This document shows positions 1 to 7,776 of a DNA stretch of 64,000 nt, piece by piece. The number at the start of each line of letters is the position of its first letter. Position 1 is the stretch's first letter. Location: the NCBI RefSeq assembly GCF_018729455.1, contig NZ_JAHHZF010000013.1, forward strand, positions 1 to 64,000, written 5' to 3'. A program made the translations under genes and the position numbers. This DNA is from Prosthecodimorpha staleyi. GTDB taxonomy: Bacteria > Pseudomonadota > Alphaproteobacteria > Rhizobiales > Ancalomicrobiaceae. The notes below the pieces were generated by a model. That model was not told the origin of the DNA. It ran no database searches and saw nothing but the letters and a program-made list of their open reading frames with translations.

Positions 1-56
1 AGCTCGTCAGGCTCATAACCTGAAGGTCGTCAGTTCAAATCTGGCCCCCGCAACCA
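1..56 (+). tRNA. Initiator tRNA-fMet (CAU), 3' part, truncated by window start
   Basis: The sequence matches the 3' portion of bacterial initiator tRNA from the D-loop onward: an anticodon arm with CAT in the loop (GGCTCATAACC), a variable loop, a T-arm containing GTTCAAATC, the acceptor strand CCCCCGC and an encoded CCA ending at base 56. The end CCCCCGCAACCA is typical of fMet rather than elongator Met tRNA. The 5' part, with the characteristic unpaired first base, lies outside the window. Confidence 0.93.
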
Positions 57-66
57 AGCCATATCA

Positions 67-101
67 AACGCCCCGTGGCCACCAGCCCCGGGGCGTTTTT
101 T
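67..101 (+). terminator. Intrinsic terminator after the tRNA
   Basis: AACGCCCCG (67-75) pairs perfectly with CGGGGCGTT (89-97) around a 13-nt loop, and a run of six T spans 96-101. This is a textbook rho-independent terminator 10 bases after the tRNA CCA end. Confidence 0.93.
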
Positions 102-286
102 GTTGTCCAAACGCACCCCGCGGCCCGGAGAACGCCGACGCGAGATCTTCTCCGCACCGTTTCCAATGCGATTGCAGGGCGGGGCCGTGGCCGGCGGGCG
201 ACAGCGGATTGGCCTTCGGATAGTAACGGCGCCATCCGTTGTTGCGCCGCGCCGGTTTGGGCGGACGCGAACCGAGGTCGCCGCCC

Positions 287-1345
287 GTGGAAGCCGCCGC
301 CATCCTGACCCCCTCAGCCCTCGCGCCGTTCCTGCTCAATGTCGCGCCGGCCATGCCGGTTTTCATCTGGGGACCGCCCGGCATCGGCAAGTCGGCGCTG
401 GTGCGCGGCTTCGCGGAGGCGGTCGGCCTGCCCTGCGTCTCCCTGCTCGGCTCGCAGTTGGCACCGGAGGACATCATCGGCGTGCCGCAGATCGTCGACG
501 GCAAGTCGCGCTTCTGCCCGCCGACCCTGATCGCGCGCGACGAGCCCTATTGCCTCTTTCTCGACGAGCTGAACGCCTGTTCGCACGAGGTGCAGAAAGC
601 CTTCTATTCGCTGGTGCTCGACCGGCGCGTCGGCGAGTTCGAACTGCCGAAGGGCTCGATCGTGATCGGCGCCGGCAACCGGGCCGAGGACCAGGCGATC
701 ACCCGCCCGCTCTCCTCCGCGCTGGTCAACCGCCTGATCCATGTCCAGCTGCGCGCCTCGCCGCGCGACTGGCTCGACTGGGCGCGCCAAGCCGGCATCG
801 ATCCGCTGGTGCTCGCCTATGTCGAGAACCGTTCCGATCACCTTTGGTCGAAGCCGCCGAAACATGAGGAGCCCTTCTCGACGCCGCGCAGCTGGCACAT
901 GCTGTCCGACGCGCTCGGGGCCTATGGGCCGCGGGCGACCATCGACGACATCCGCGTGCTGGCGTCAGGCCTGCTGACCCCCGCCCATGCCCAGGCCTTC
1001 GTCGCCTTCGCGCGCATGCGCGAGCGGGCGCATGATCTCAACGCCATCCTGAAGGGCGAACGCGGCTGGCCCGACCGGCCGGAGGAGCGCGACATCCTCT
1101 ATTTCATGGTCCACCAGCTGCGCGACCGGCTGATCAAGGAACTGCCCGACGAGGAGAGCCGGATGAGCCGCGAGGTGCGCGAGCTCGCCCTGCGCGCCAA
1201 GGACCTGATCGTCTCGCTGGCGCGCATCTCGACCGAACTCGCCCAGATCCTGGTCGCCGAGACCGAAAGCGGCGCCGCGCTGCCGGCCTGGTACACGGTC
1301 GAACTGGCCCGCGCCCTGCCGCGCCTCGCCGCGGCCCGGAAATGA
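287..1345 (+). CDS. MoxR-family AAA+ ATPase
   Basis: This is an AAA+ ATPase of the MoxR type, a family of chaperone-like ATPases that usually act on a VWA-domain partner. Walker A GPPGIGKS lies near the N-terminus, Walker B is CLFLDELN, and a sensor/arginine-finger region follows (GAGNRAEDQ, then SSALVNR). The frame is open from an ATG at 239. I place the start at GTG 287 because the protein then begins MEAAAIL, close to the AAA+ core; this gives 352 residues. The stop is three bases before the ATG of the next gene, a VWA protein, so the two are certainly co-transcribed. The client and process are unknown. The family call is firm, the exact start is not. Confidence 0.85.
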   Translation: MEAAAILTPSALAPFLLNVAPAMPVFIWGPPGIGKSALVRGFAEAVGLPCVSLLGSQLAPEDIIGVPQIVDGKSRFCPPTLIARDEPYCLFLDELNACSHEVQKAFYSLVLDRRVGEFELPKGSIVIGAGNRAEDQAITRPLSSALVNRLIHVQLRASPRDWLDWARQAGIDPLVLAYVENRSDHLWSKPPKHEEPFSTPRSWHMLSDALGAYGPRATIDDIRVLASGLLTPAHAQAFVAFARMRERAHDLNAILKGERGWPDRPEERDILYFMVHQLRDRLIKELPDEESRMSREVRELALRAKDLIVSLARISTELAQILVAETESGAALPAWYTVELARALPRLAAARK

Positions 1346-1348
1346 GTT

Positions 1349-3229
1349 ATGGCGCGCGCCCCGTCACCCCCTAAGGTGAACCTGCAGGCGATCTCGGCCG
1401 GCTATGACCTGCTGCGCGCCGATCCGCTGTTCGGCAGCCTCCTCGGCATCGCCGGCTTCGACGACCTGCCGCAGCAGCCCTTTCCGGCCGACGGCTATGC
1501 GCGGCTGTTCTTGCGCCGGCTGAACACGCGTTATGCGACCCGCCTGACTGAAACTTCGAAGGTCACCCTCGAGGTCAATCCCTGGCAGCGGGCGACGCCG
1601 GCGGAATGGCAGAACGTCATCGCGCAATGCCTGCTCCATGTCGCCATGAACCATATCGACCCGGTCCGCACCGACCCCGCCTGGCGGGCGGCCTGCGAGG
1701 TCGAGGCGACGGTGATGCTGCGCCAGCTCTCGATCGGCCATCGGCCCGGCGACCTCGCGCTGCCGGACGAACAGATCGGCGCCCGCCGCCTCGACCAGCT
1801 GGCCGAGATGATCGCCGCGGAGGGCGCGCGGGGGCTCGACGACTTCGGCCGGTTCGGCACGGCCGGCACCGGGCAGCCGACCTGGAGCGCCGAGCCCGAC
1901 GTGCCGGCTTTTCACGCGGCGATGCGGGCGCAGAACCAGGCCTGGTTCGCGAGCGCGGTGCGCAATGCCATCACCAATGCGGTCGCGACCGCCGGCGACA
2001 CCGCCCGGGCGGCGCGCGGCCGACCGCGCAATCCGAATTCGCTGGCCGAGAAGGCGCGGTCCTGGTGCATCGCCGAATATCCGCTGCTCGCCGCACTTGC
2101 GGCGGCTTTCGACATCGTCGAGGATGCCGACATCTGCCAGCGCGCCGGGATCGCCATTGCGGCGGTCAATGCCGAGGAACGGCGCATCTACATCAATCCG
2201 CATTTCGCCTGGACTTGGCCGGCCATGCAGTTCGTCATGGCGCACGAACTGCTCCATGTCGGCCTGCGCCACGAGGCGCGCCGGCAGGGCCGCGACCCCT
2301 ATCTGTGGAATATCGCCTGCGATTTCGTCATCAACGGCTGGCTGGTCGAGATGGGGGTCGGCAGCATCCCGACCCCGGGCCTGATGCTCGATCCGGAGCT
2401 GGGGCTGGAGCGGGATTCGGCAGAAGCGCTCTACGACCGGATCGTGCGCGACCTGCGCCTGCGCCGCCAGCTCGCCAAGCAGGCGACACTCGGCGGCGTC
2501 GGCCGGGGCGATCTCCTGTCGGAGCGGCCGCCGAGCTGGTGGACCGGGATCGGCTGCGATCTCGACAGCTTCTACCGGCGCGCGCTGGCCGAGGGGCTCG
2601 ACCTGCATCTCGCCGGTCCGCCGCGCGGCCTGCTGCCAGGCGATCTCGTCGAGGAGATCCGGGCACTGCAGCAGCCGCCGATCCCCTGGGACGTGAAGCT
2701 CGGCCAGTGGCTCGACCAGTATTTCCCGCCCGCCGAACGCCGGCGCAGCTATGCCCGGGCGAGCCGGCGCCAGTCGGCCACGCCGGACATTCCGCGCCCG
2801 GTCTGGGAACGGCCGCCGGTCCCGGTCGCCAGCCGCACCTTCGGGGTCGTACTCGACACCTCCGGCTCGATGTCGTCGCGCCTGATCGGCCGGGCGCTCG
2901 GCGCCATCGTGTCCTATGCGCTCAGCCGCGAGGTGCCGGCGGTGCGGCTGGTGCAGTGCGACGCGGCCGTCCACGACATGGGCTATGTCGATCCGGAACG
3001 GCTCGCCGGCACGGTCGAAATCCGCGGCCGCGGCGGCACGGTGCTGCAGCCGGCGATCGAAAAGCTGTTGCGCGCCAAGGACTTCCCCAAGGATGCGCCG
3101 ATCCTGGTGATCACCGACGGCGGCACCGACATACTGACCACCCCACGCAATCACGCCTTCCTGATGCCGGAGGGCGCCCGGCTCCCGTTCCGCTCGCTCG
3201 CGCCACGATTTGCCTTCGACGAGGGATAG
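1349..3229 (+). CDS. VWA-like protein with metallopeptidase-like domain (DUF2201 type)
   Basis: A 626-residue protein with two recognisable parts. Around residue 295 lies a zinc-peptidase-like motif HELLHVGLRH (HExxH) followed by WNIACDFVIN, as in the putative metallopeptidase domain that precedes DUF2201 VWA domains. Near residue 502 lies a MIDAS motif DTSGSMS of a von Willebrand A-like domain, with a later LVITDGGTD. Between them is an Arg/Pro-rich linker. It directly follows the MoxR ATPase, the pairing usual for this family, in which the ATPase is thought to remodel a complex held by the VWA protein through a metal ion. No substrate can be inferred. No signal peptide is visible, so it is probably cytoplasmic. 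Confidence 0.85.
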   Translation: MARAPSPPKVNLQAISAGYDLLRADPLFGSLLGIAGFDDLPQQPFPADGYARLFLRRLNTRYATRLTETSKVTLEVNPWQRATPAEWQNVIAQCLLHVAMNHIDPVRTDPAWRAACEVEATVMLRQLSIGHRPGDLALPDEQIGARRLDQLAEMIAAEGARGLDDFGRFGTAGTGQPTWSAEPDVPAFHAAMRAQNQAWFASAVRNAITNAVATAGDTARAARGRPRNPNSLAEKARSWCIAEYPLLAALAAAFDIVEDADICQRAGIAIAAVNAEERRIYINPHFAWTWPAMQFVMAHELLHVGLRHEARRQGRDPYLWNIACDFVINGWLVEMGVGSIPTPGLMLDPELGLERDSAEALYDRIVRDLRLRRQLAKQATLGGVGRGDLLSERPPSWWTGIGCDLDSFYRRALAEGLDLHLAGPPRGLLPGDLVEEIRALQQPPIPWDVKLGQWLDQYFPPAERRRSYARASRRQSATPDIPRPVWERPPVPVASRTFGVVLDTSGSMSSRLIGRALGAIVSYALSREVPAVRLVQCDAAVHDMGYVDPERLAGTVEIRGRGGTVLQPAIEKLLRAKDFPKDAPILVITDGGTDILTTPRNHAFLMPEGARLPFRSLAPRFAFDEG

Positions 3230-3642
3230 AGGGCGCTGTCTCCACCCAGACTGGCCGCGAGCGCGGTTCGTTCGCGCTCCAGCGTCTCGGTGGTCTGGTC
3301 GGCGGTTGAAGCGGGGACCCATGGCGACCCGGCGCAAAGGCGGCGCTCCTCATTTCGAGGTGCTCTGAACCGCAACCTCGCTCCAATGCCGTTTCAGCGA
3401 AAGTCACCCGGAAAGGGAGGCGGCGAGTCGGAACTGCTCTATCGAGCGATTGTCGGGTGAGCGTCGTAGGCTGATTTTCAACTCACTTTTCCCTGCCGGC
3501 TTTGCGCCTGTCGTGCGCGCCTCTTCGGGGTGGGCCGCCGCCTGAGCGGCGGATAGCTCCTCTCTTCTCCGCAGTGGATGCGGTGAATAAGCTTGCCTTT
3601 TGCGGCGAATGATGGCCACGATCTCCGCAAATGCCGCGGTGA
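3230..3642. other. 413-bp gap without a convincing gene
   Basis: No ORF with a plausible start, ribosome-binding site and family resemblance is visible. The stretch is less GC-biased than its surroundings and holds a perfect hairpin: CCGCCGC (3535-3541), loop CTGA, GCGGCGG (3546-3552). Short minus-strand reading frames here look like chance or decayed sequence. The gap separates the conserved MoxR/VWA pair from a Fic gene and may be an old insertion boundary, but no terminal repeats or transposase remnant could be identified. Confidence 0.5.
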
Positions 3643-4749
3643 TTGAACATGTATATCTACGAACACGAGGGCTGGCCGGCATTCAGGTGGAGCGATGGAG
3701 TGCTCAGCGCTCCGCTTGCGGCTGTCCGGCATCGGCAGGGGCGCTTGATCGGGCGGATGGAAGCGCTCGGCTTCCCGCTTCGGTCCGAGGCGCTGTTGCA
3801 GACACTGACGGAAGACGTGCTCAAGTCCAGCGAGATCGAAGGTGAGGCGCTGGACAAGGAACAGGTGCGCTCCTCAATTGCCCGTCGGCTTGGGCTCGAT
3901 ATCGGTGCGCTGGCACCGGTCGACCGCGATGTCGAAGGCGTGGTTGAGATGATGCTCGACGCCACGCAGCGTTACGACCAACCGCTGACCAAGGAACGGC
4001 TTTTCGACTGGCACGCGGCCCTGTTTCCGACAGGGCGCAGCGGCATGACGCGGATCAAGGTCGGCGCGTGGCGGGACGGCAGCGCCGGACCGATGCAGGT
4101 CGTTTCAGGACCGATCGGGCGTGAGCGAATTCACTACGAAGCGCCAGCCGCCGACAGGCTGGACGTTGAAATGGCGCGCTTTCTGGCCTGGTTCGAAGCG
4201 CCCACGGAGTTCGATCCGGTCATCAAGGCAGCGCTGGCCCACCTCTGGTTCGTCACCATCCATCCTTTCGACGATGGCAATGGGCGTATCGCCCGTGCCG
4301 TTGCGGATATGGCCTTGGCGCGATCGGAAGGGTCGCCGCAACGGTTCTACAGCATGTCGGCGCAGATCCGCATCGAGCGGACGGCCTACTATGAGATGCT
4401 GGAAGCCACGCAGAAGGGCGACATGGATGTGACGCCGTGGCTGGCATGGTTCCTCGCCTGCCTTGGCCGCGCCTTCGAAGGGGCGGAGGCAACGCTCGCA
4501 TCCGTCATGGCCAAGGCGCGATTCTGGGAGCGTCACCGCGACGCGCCGTTCAACGATCGCCAGCGCGCGATCATCAACCGACTGCTCAATGGCTTCGAGG
4601 GCAAGCTGACGTCGTCGAAATGGGCTCTGCTGGCGAAATGCTCGCAGGATACGGCCTTGCGCGATATCGACGATCTCATGGCGCGGGGCGTTCTGGCCAA
4701 GGATGCCGCCGGCGGCAGGAGCACGAGCTATTCGCTGGTGATGGTGTAA
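3643..4749 (+). CDS. Fic-domain protein (probable AMP/NMP transferase)
   Basis: A 368-residue Fic protein with the full core motif HPFDDGNGR at residues 207-215, which in active enzymes transfers AMP or another phosphate-containing group to a target hydroxyl. The N-terminal region (YIYEHEGWPAF) resembles the DUF4172 domain often fused to Fic. An autoinhibitory helix motif SSEIEG at residues 62-67 fits the (S/T)xxxE(G/N) pattern of class II Fic proteins, so the antitoxin-like element is built in. The C-terminus (about 290-368) looks like a winged-helix domain. The target is unknown. It stands alone between regions of different character, so acquisition by transfer is possible. ATG 3649 is an equally plausible start. 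Confidence 0.88.
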   Translation: MNMYIYEHEGWPAFRWSDGVLSAPLAAVRHRQGRLIGRMEALGFPLRSEALLQTLTEDVLKSSEIEGEALDKEQVRSSIARRLGLDIGALAPVDRDVEGVVEMMLDATQRYDQPLTKERLFDWHAALFPTGRSGMTRIKVGAWRDGSAGPMQVVSGPIGRERIHYEAPAADRLDVEMARFLAWFEAPTEFDPVIKAALAHLWFVTIHPFDDGNGRIARAVADMALARSEGSPQRFYSMSAQIRIERTAYYEMLEATQKGDMDVTPWLAWFLACLGRAFEGAEATLASVMAKARFWERHRDAPFNDRQRAIINRLLNGFEGKLTSSKWALLAKCSQDTALRDIDDLMARGVLAKDAAGGRSTSYSLVMV

Positions 4750-4892
4750 CGCCCATTTGCGCTTGTGCAGCGTCCCGTCATTCGGGGGCTCCGCACCGGC
4801 TGATCGCCTTCACAAGATGCGTCCCCTCGTCCATCTGCTTCGGGCGCTTCTCGAACCGGTTACCGCGGCGATAGGCTCCCTCTCCCCCGCAT

Positions 4893-5588
4893 TTAGCGCA
4901 GCAGGCCGTGGCGTTCGACATGGGCGGCGAGGCCGAGGGCGTGGTCGCGGACCAGGATCTGGGCGCGGTCGGCATCGCGGCCGAGGAGGGCGGCCAGGAT
5001 GGCGTCGTGTTCGGCCAGCGACCGTTCGAGGCGGTCGCCCTGGCGGATCGACACGGCGCGGATGGCGCGCACATGGATGAACAGGTTCTCGGACAGCCGC
5101 TCGATCAGCGCGCAGTCGCCGAGCGCGATGATCGCCTGGTGGAAGCGGATGTTGGCGTCCGAATACTCGCTGAGATGCGTCGCCGGTGCGTCCTCGACGG
5201 CGTCGAACAGGGCCTTCAGCCGGCGGATATCGGCGGGTTTGGCGCGGGTCGCCGCGAGGCGCGCCGCCATGCTCTCCAGGGCCGCCCAGGCATGGATCAT
5301 CTCGATGATCTCGGCCTTCGTCTTGCGCACCACGAAGACGCCGCGGCGGGGTGCCGAGCGCACGAAACCCTCCTGCTCGAGGATCGACATGGCCTCGCGC
5401 ACCGGCGTGCGGCTGACGCCGAGCTCCTCCGAGATCTGCCGCTCGTCGAGGCGGATGTCCTCCGGGCTCGAATAGATGTCCATCGAGGCGATCGAACGCT
5501 TCATGGCCTCGTAGGCGCGCGTCCTCAGCCTCTCGTTCGGTTCCGGCCTCGTGGCACGTGCGATCGTGTCGGATACGGGGCGGTCCAA
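4893..5588 (-). CDS. GntR-family regulator, FadR/FCD type
   Basis: A 231-residue regulator with an N-terminal winged helix-turn-helix (about 20-85; recognition region ISEELGVSRTPVREAM) and a C-terminal all-helical FCD ligand domain (about 95-225) with a typical RFHQAI segment and later metal-site histidines. It is transcribed divergently from tctCBA and shares its 385-bp promoter region, so it most likely controls that transporter in response to a carboxylate. The ligand cannot be read from the sequence. Confidence 0.88.
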   Translation of the reverse strand: MDRPVSDTIARATRPEPNERLRTRAYEAMKRSIASMDIYSSPEDIRLDERQISEELGVSRTPVREAMSILEQEGFVRSAPRRGVFVVRKTKAEIIEMIHAWAALESMAARLAATRAKPADIRRLKALFDAVEDAPATHLSEYSDANIRFHQAIIALGDCALIERLSENLFIHVRAIRAVSIRQGDRLERSLAEHDAILAALLGRDADRAQILVRDHALGLAAHVERHGLLR

Positions 5589-5973
5589 TGGATTCTCCTT
5601 GCGGCCCTCTGCGGGACCCGCCTAGCTTGCCAAGAAAATTCCATGACAGGTTACTGACAGCTGTCTGCGATGCAAGGGAGGGCCGAAAAATGGTTTGGCG
5701 GCCGCGCCGAAAACGCCGGAGCCAAGCGGCATATTCTGTCAACATGCTTGACCTAATCATGTTGTCACGCGGCATTTTGCCATGTGTGCGGCGCGGTAAC
5801 CCGCGGAATAATCAGGGTGCAGCGCAATAGTCGCGATAGCCTGCGATATTTACTGACCGGCCGGAGTAGATCCCGGTTGATTGTCGGCCCTCTGACATAC
5901 ATTATGCCTGACGGCTCGGTCGGACAGGTCGCCGTCAGGAAGGCCCGTCCGCCAGGACCGTTGGGAGGAAACA
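5589..5973. promoter_or_regulatory. Divergent promoter region gntR / tctCBA with palindromes
   Basis: 385 bp without a gene. Two dyads stand out: the perfect palindrome GACAGCTGTC at 5656-5665, and GTCAA-N5-TTGAC at 5738-5752. The second has the size expected of a GntR-family operator and its right half contains a TTGACC hexamer that could serve as a -35 element. A strong ribosome-binding site (GGGAGGAAAC) ends just before the tctC ATG. The assignment of the operators is inferred from position and symmetry. Confidence 0.45.
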
Positions 5974-6975
5974 ATGAACACATCCCGCATTGCCGCCGCG
6001 GCGGCCGCCCTCCTCGTGCCCGGTCTGGCCGGCGCGACGTCCGCTGTGGCCTGGGAACCCACGAAGGCGGTGGAATTCATCGTCCCGGCCGGTACCGGCG
6101 GTGGCGCCGACCAGATGGCGCGGGTGCTTCAGGGCATCATCCAGAAGCATGAACTGATGAAGCAGCCTCTGGTTGTCATCAACAAGGCGGGCGGCGCCGG
6201 TGCCGAGGGCTTCCTCGACATGAAGGGCTCCGCCGGCAATCCGCACAAGATCGTCATCACCCTGTCGAATCTGTTCACCACGCCGCTGGCGACCGGCGTC
6301 CCGTTCAAATGGGACGAGCTGACCCCGGTCTCGATGCTGGCGCTCGACGAGTTCGTGCTCTGGGTCAACGCCAAGTCGCCCTACAAGACCGCGAAGGAAT
6401 ATGTCGACGCGGTCAAGGAAGGCGGCGCCGCCAAGTTCCAGATGGGCGGCACGGGCTCCAAGCAGGAAGACCAGATCATCACGGCCGCGATCGAGCAGCA
6501 GACCGGCGCCAAGTTCACCTACGTCCCCTACAAGGGCGGCGGCGACGTCGCGGCGCAGCTGGTTGGCGGCCATGTCACGTCGAGCGTCAACAACCCGATC
6601 GAGGCCGTGTCGCAGTGGCGCGGCGGCGAGCTGCGGCCGCTCTGCGTGTTCGACAATCAGCGCATCCCGCTGAAGGAGCCGGTTGCCGACGGCAAGTCGT
6701 GGAACGACATCCCGACCTGCAAGGAATCCGGTCTCGACATCGAATATCTGATGCTGCGCGGCATCTTCATGCCGGCCAAGGCGACGCCCGATCAGGTCAC
6801 CTTCTACGTGGAACTCTTCAAGAAGGTCCGCGCGACATCCGACTGGCAGGACTTCATGGCCAAGGGCGCCTTCAACACGACCTTCCTGGCCGGCGAGGAG
6901 TATCGCGCCTGGGTGGCCAAGGAGGCGGACCGTCATCGCACCCTGATGGAAAAGGCCGGCTTCCTGGCCAAGTGA
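5974..6975 (+). CDS. tctC: Tripartite tricarboxylate transporter substrate-binding protein (TctC/Bug family)
   Basis: 333 residues with an N-terminal signal peptide (hydrophobic stretch to about residue 26, Ala-rich, cleavage likely before WEPTK). The mature protein opens with VEFIVPAGTGGGADQMAR, the glycine-rich ligand loop of Bug-type periplasmic binding proteins. GAGAEGFLDMKGSAGNP is the second family signature. It captures a small carboxylate in the periplasm for TctAB. A GGGAGGA ribosome-binding site supports the start. First gene of tctCBA; the ligand is unknown. Confidence 0.9.
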   Translation: MNTSRIAAAAAALLVPGLAGATSAVAWEPTKAVEFIVPAGTGGGADQMARVLQGIIQKHELMKQPLVVINKAGGAGAEGFLDMKGSAGNPHKIVITLSNLFTTPLATGVPFKWDELTPVSMLALDEFVLWVNAKSPYKTAKEYVDAVKEGGAAKFQMGGTGSKQEDQIITAAIEQQTGAKFTYVPYKGGGDVAAQLVGGHVTSSVNNPIEAVSQWRGGELRPLCVFDNQRIPLKEPVADGKSWNDIPTCKESGLDIEYLMLRGIFMPAKATPDQVTFYVELFKKVRATSDWQDFMAKGAFNTTFLAGEEYRAWVAKEADRHRTLMEKAGFLAK

Positions 6976-7006
6976 CCCGGCCGGACGCCGGACCGATCGC
7001 CGGATG

Positions 7007-7024
7007 CGGCTCCGCACGGAGCCG
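7007..7024 (+). terminator. Intercistronic hairpin tctC-tctB
   Basis: CGGCTCCG (7007-7014) and CGGAGCCG (7017-7024) form a perfect tight hairpin about 30 bases after the tctC stop. No T-run follows, so it is more likely an mRNA-stabilising or attenuating element that favours binding-protein expression over the membrane subunits than a true terminator. Confidence 0.5.
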
Positions 7025-7110
7025 GGCCCGGCACAGGATCGGCGTCCGCCATCCCGGCCCGACAGGCCGCAAGGGTCGGGCCGCATGAGCCCAAACCGGG
7101 AGACATCGCT

Positions 7111-7617
7111 ATGGCCGACCGGCCGGAAGAAAACCAACATACGCTGTCGCGGCAGGTCCTCGAGCTGTTCGTGGCCGGCGTCTTCATCATGCTGTCGCTC
7201 GTGGTCATGTCCGACAACTGGCGCATCGGGGCGCGCTGGGCCAGCGACGGGCCCGAGGCGGGGTATTTCCCCTTCTACATCGGCCTGATCATGCTGGTGG
7301 CGAGCACCATCACCTTCGTGGTCAACCTGCGCCGCACGCCCGCCCTCGCCGAGACCTTCGTCGAGCGCGCGCCGCTGATGCAGGTGCTGTGGGTCTTCAT
7401 CCCCACCGCCGTCTACGTCGCCGCGATCAGCGTCGCCGGCATCTATGTCGCCAGCACCCTGTTCATCGCCTTCTTCATGGTCGTGCTCGGCCGTTACCCG
7501 ATCTGGAAGGCGATCCCGATCGCGGTTCTGGTGCCGGTGGTGCTGTTCATGATGTTCGAGGTCTGGTTCCTCGTGCCGCTGCCGAAGGGGCCGCTCGAGG
7601 CCGCGCTCGGCTACTAA
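7111..7617 (+). CDS. tctB: Tripartite tricarboxylate transporter small membrane subunit (TctB)
   Basis: 168 residues with four hydrophobic segments (about 16-36, 55-72, 92-118 and 130-160). The motif GPEAGYFPFYIGL in the first loop is the TctB signature (aGxxPxxxg). It forms the small integral-membrane partner of TctA. A GGGAGA ribosome-binding site precedes ATG 7111. It lies between tctC and tctA, the usual order. Confidence 0.88.
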   Translation: MADRPEENQHTLSRQVLELFVAGVFIMLSLVVMSDNWRIGARWASDGPEAGYFPFYIGLIMLVASTITFVVNLRRTPALAETFVERAPLMQVLWVFIPTAVYVAAISVAGIYVASTLFIAFFMVVLGRYPIWKAIPIAVLVPVVLFMMFEVWFLVPLPKGPLEAALGY

Positions 7618-7776
7618 TCGAGCGTTCCGCCGGGACGGCCGCGTGCCGACCGCCCCCGCTTGCCGTTCCGCTGGAGGACTTTCGCGCTACGGCGCGCAGC
7701 GGCGAAACGCCCAAAAAGGGCGGCGCCGCGGACATGTCGACAAGAATAGGCCGGGACGGATCGGGAGGATCGACCC

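Noticed and set aside
1364-3337. Minus-strand open frame of about 657 codons opposite the VWA gene
   Set aside because: It lies entirely over a gene with clear HExxH and MIDAS motifs; the translated sequence shows no fold and no ribosome-binding site.
3230-3642. Remnant of an insertion sequence upstream of fic
   Set aside because: No transposase fragment, terminal inverted repeats or target-site duplication could be recognised; only a short hairpin is present.
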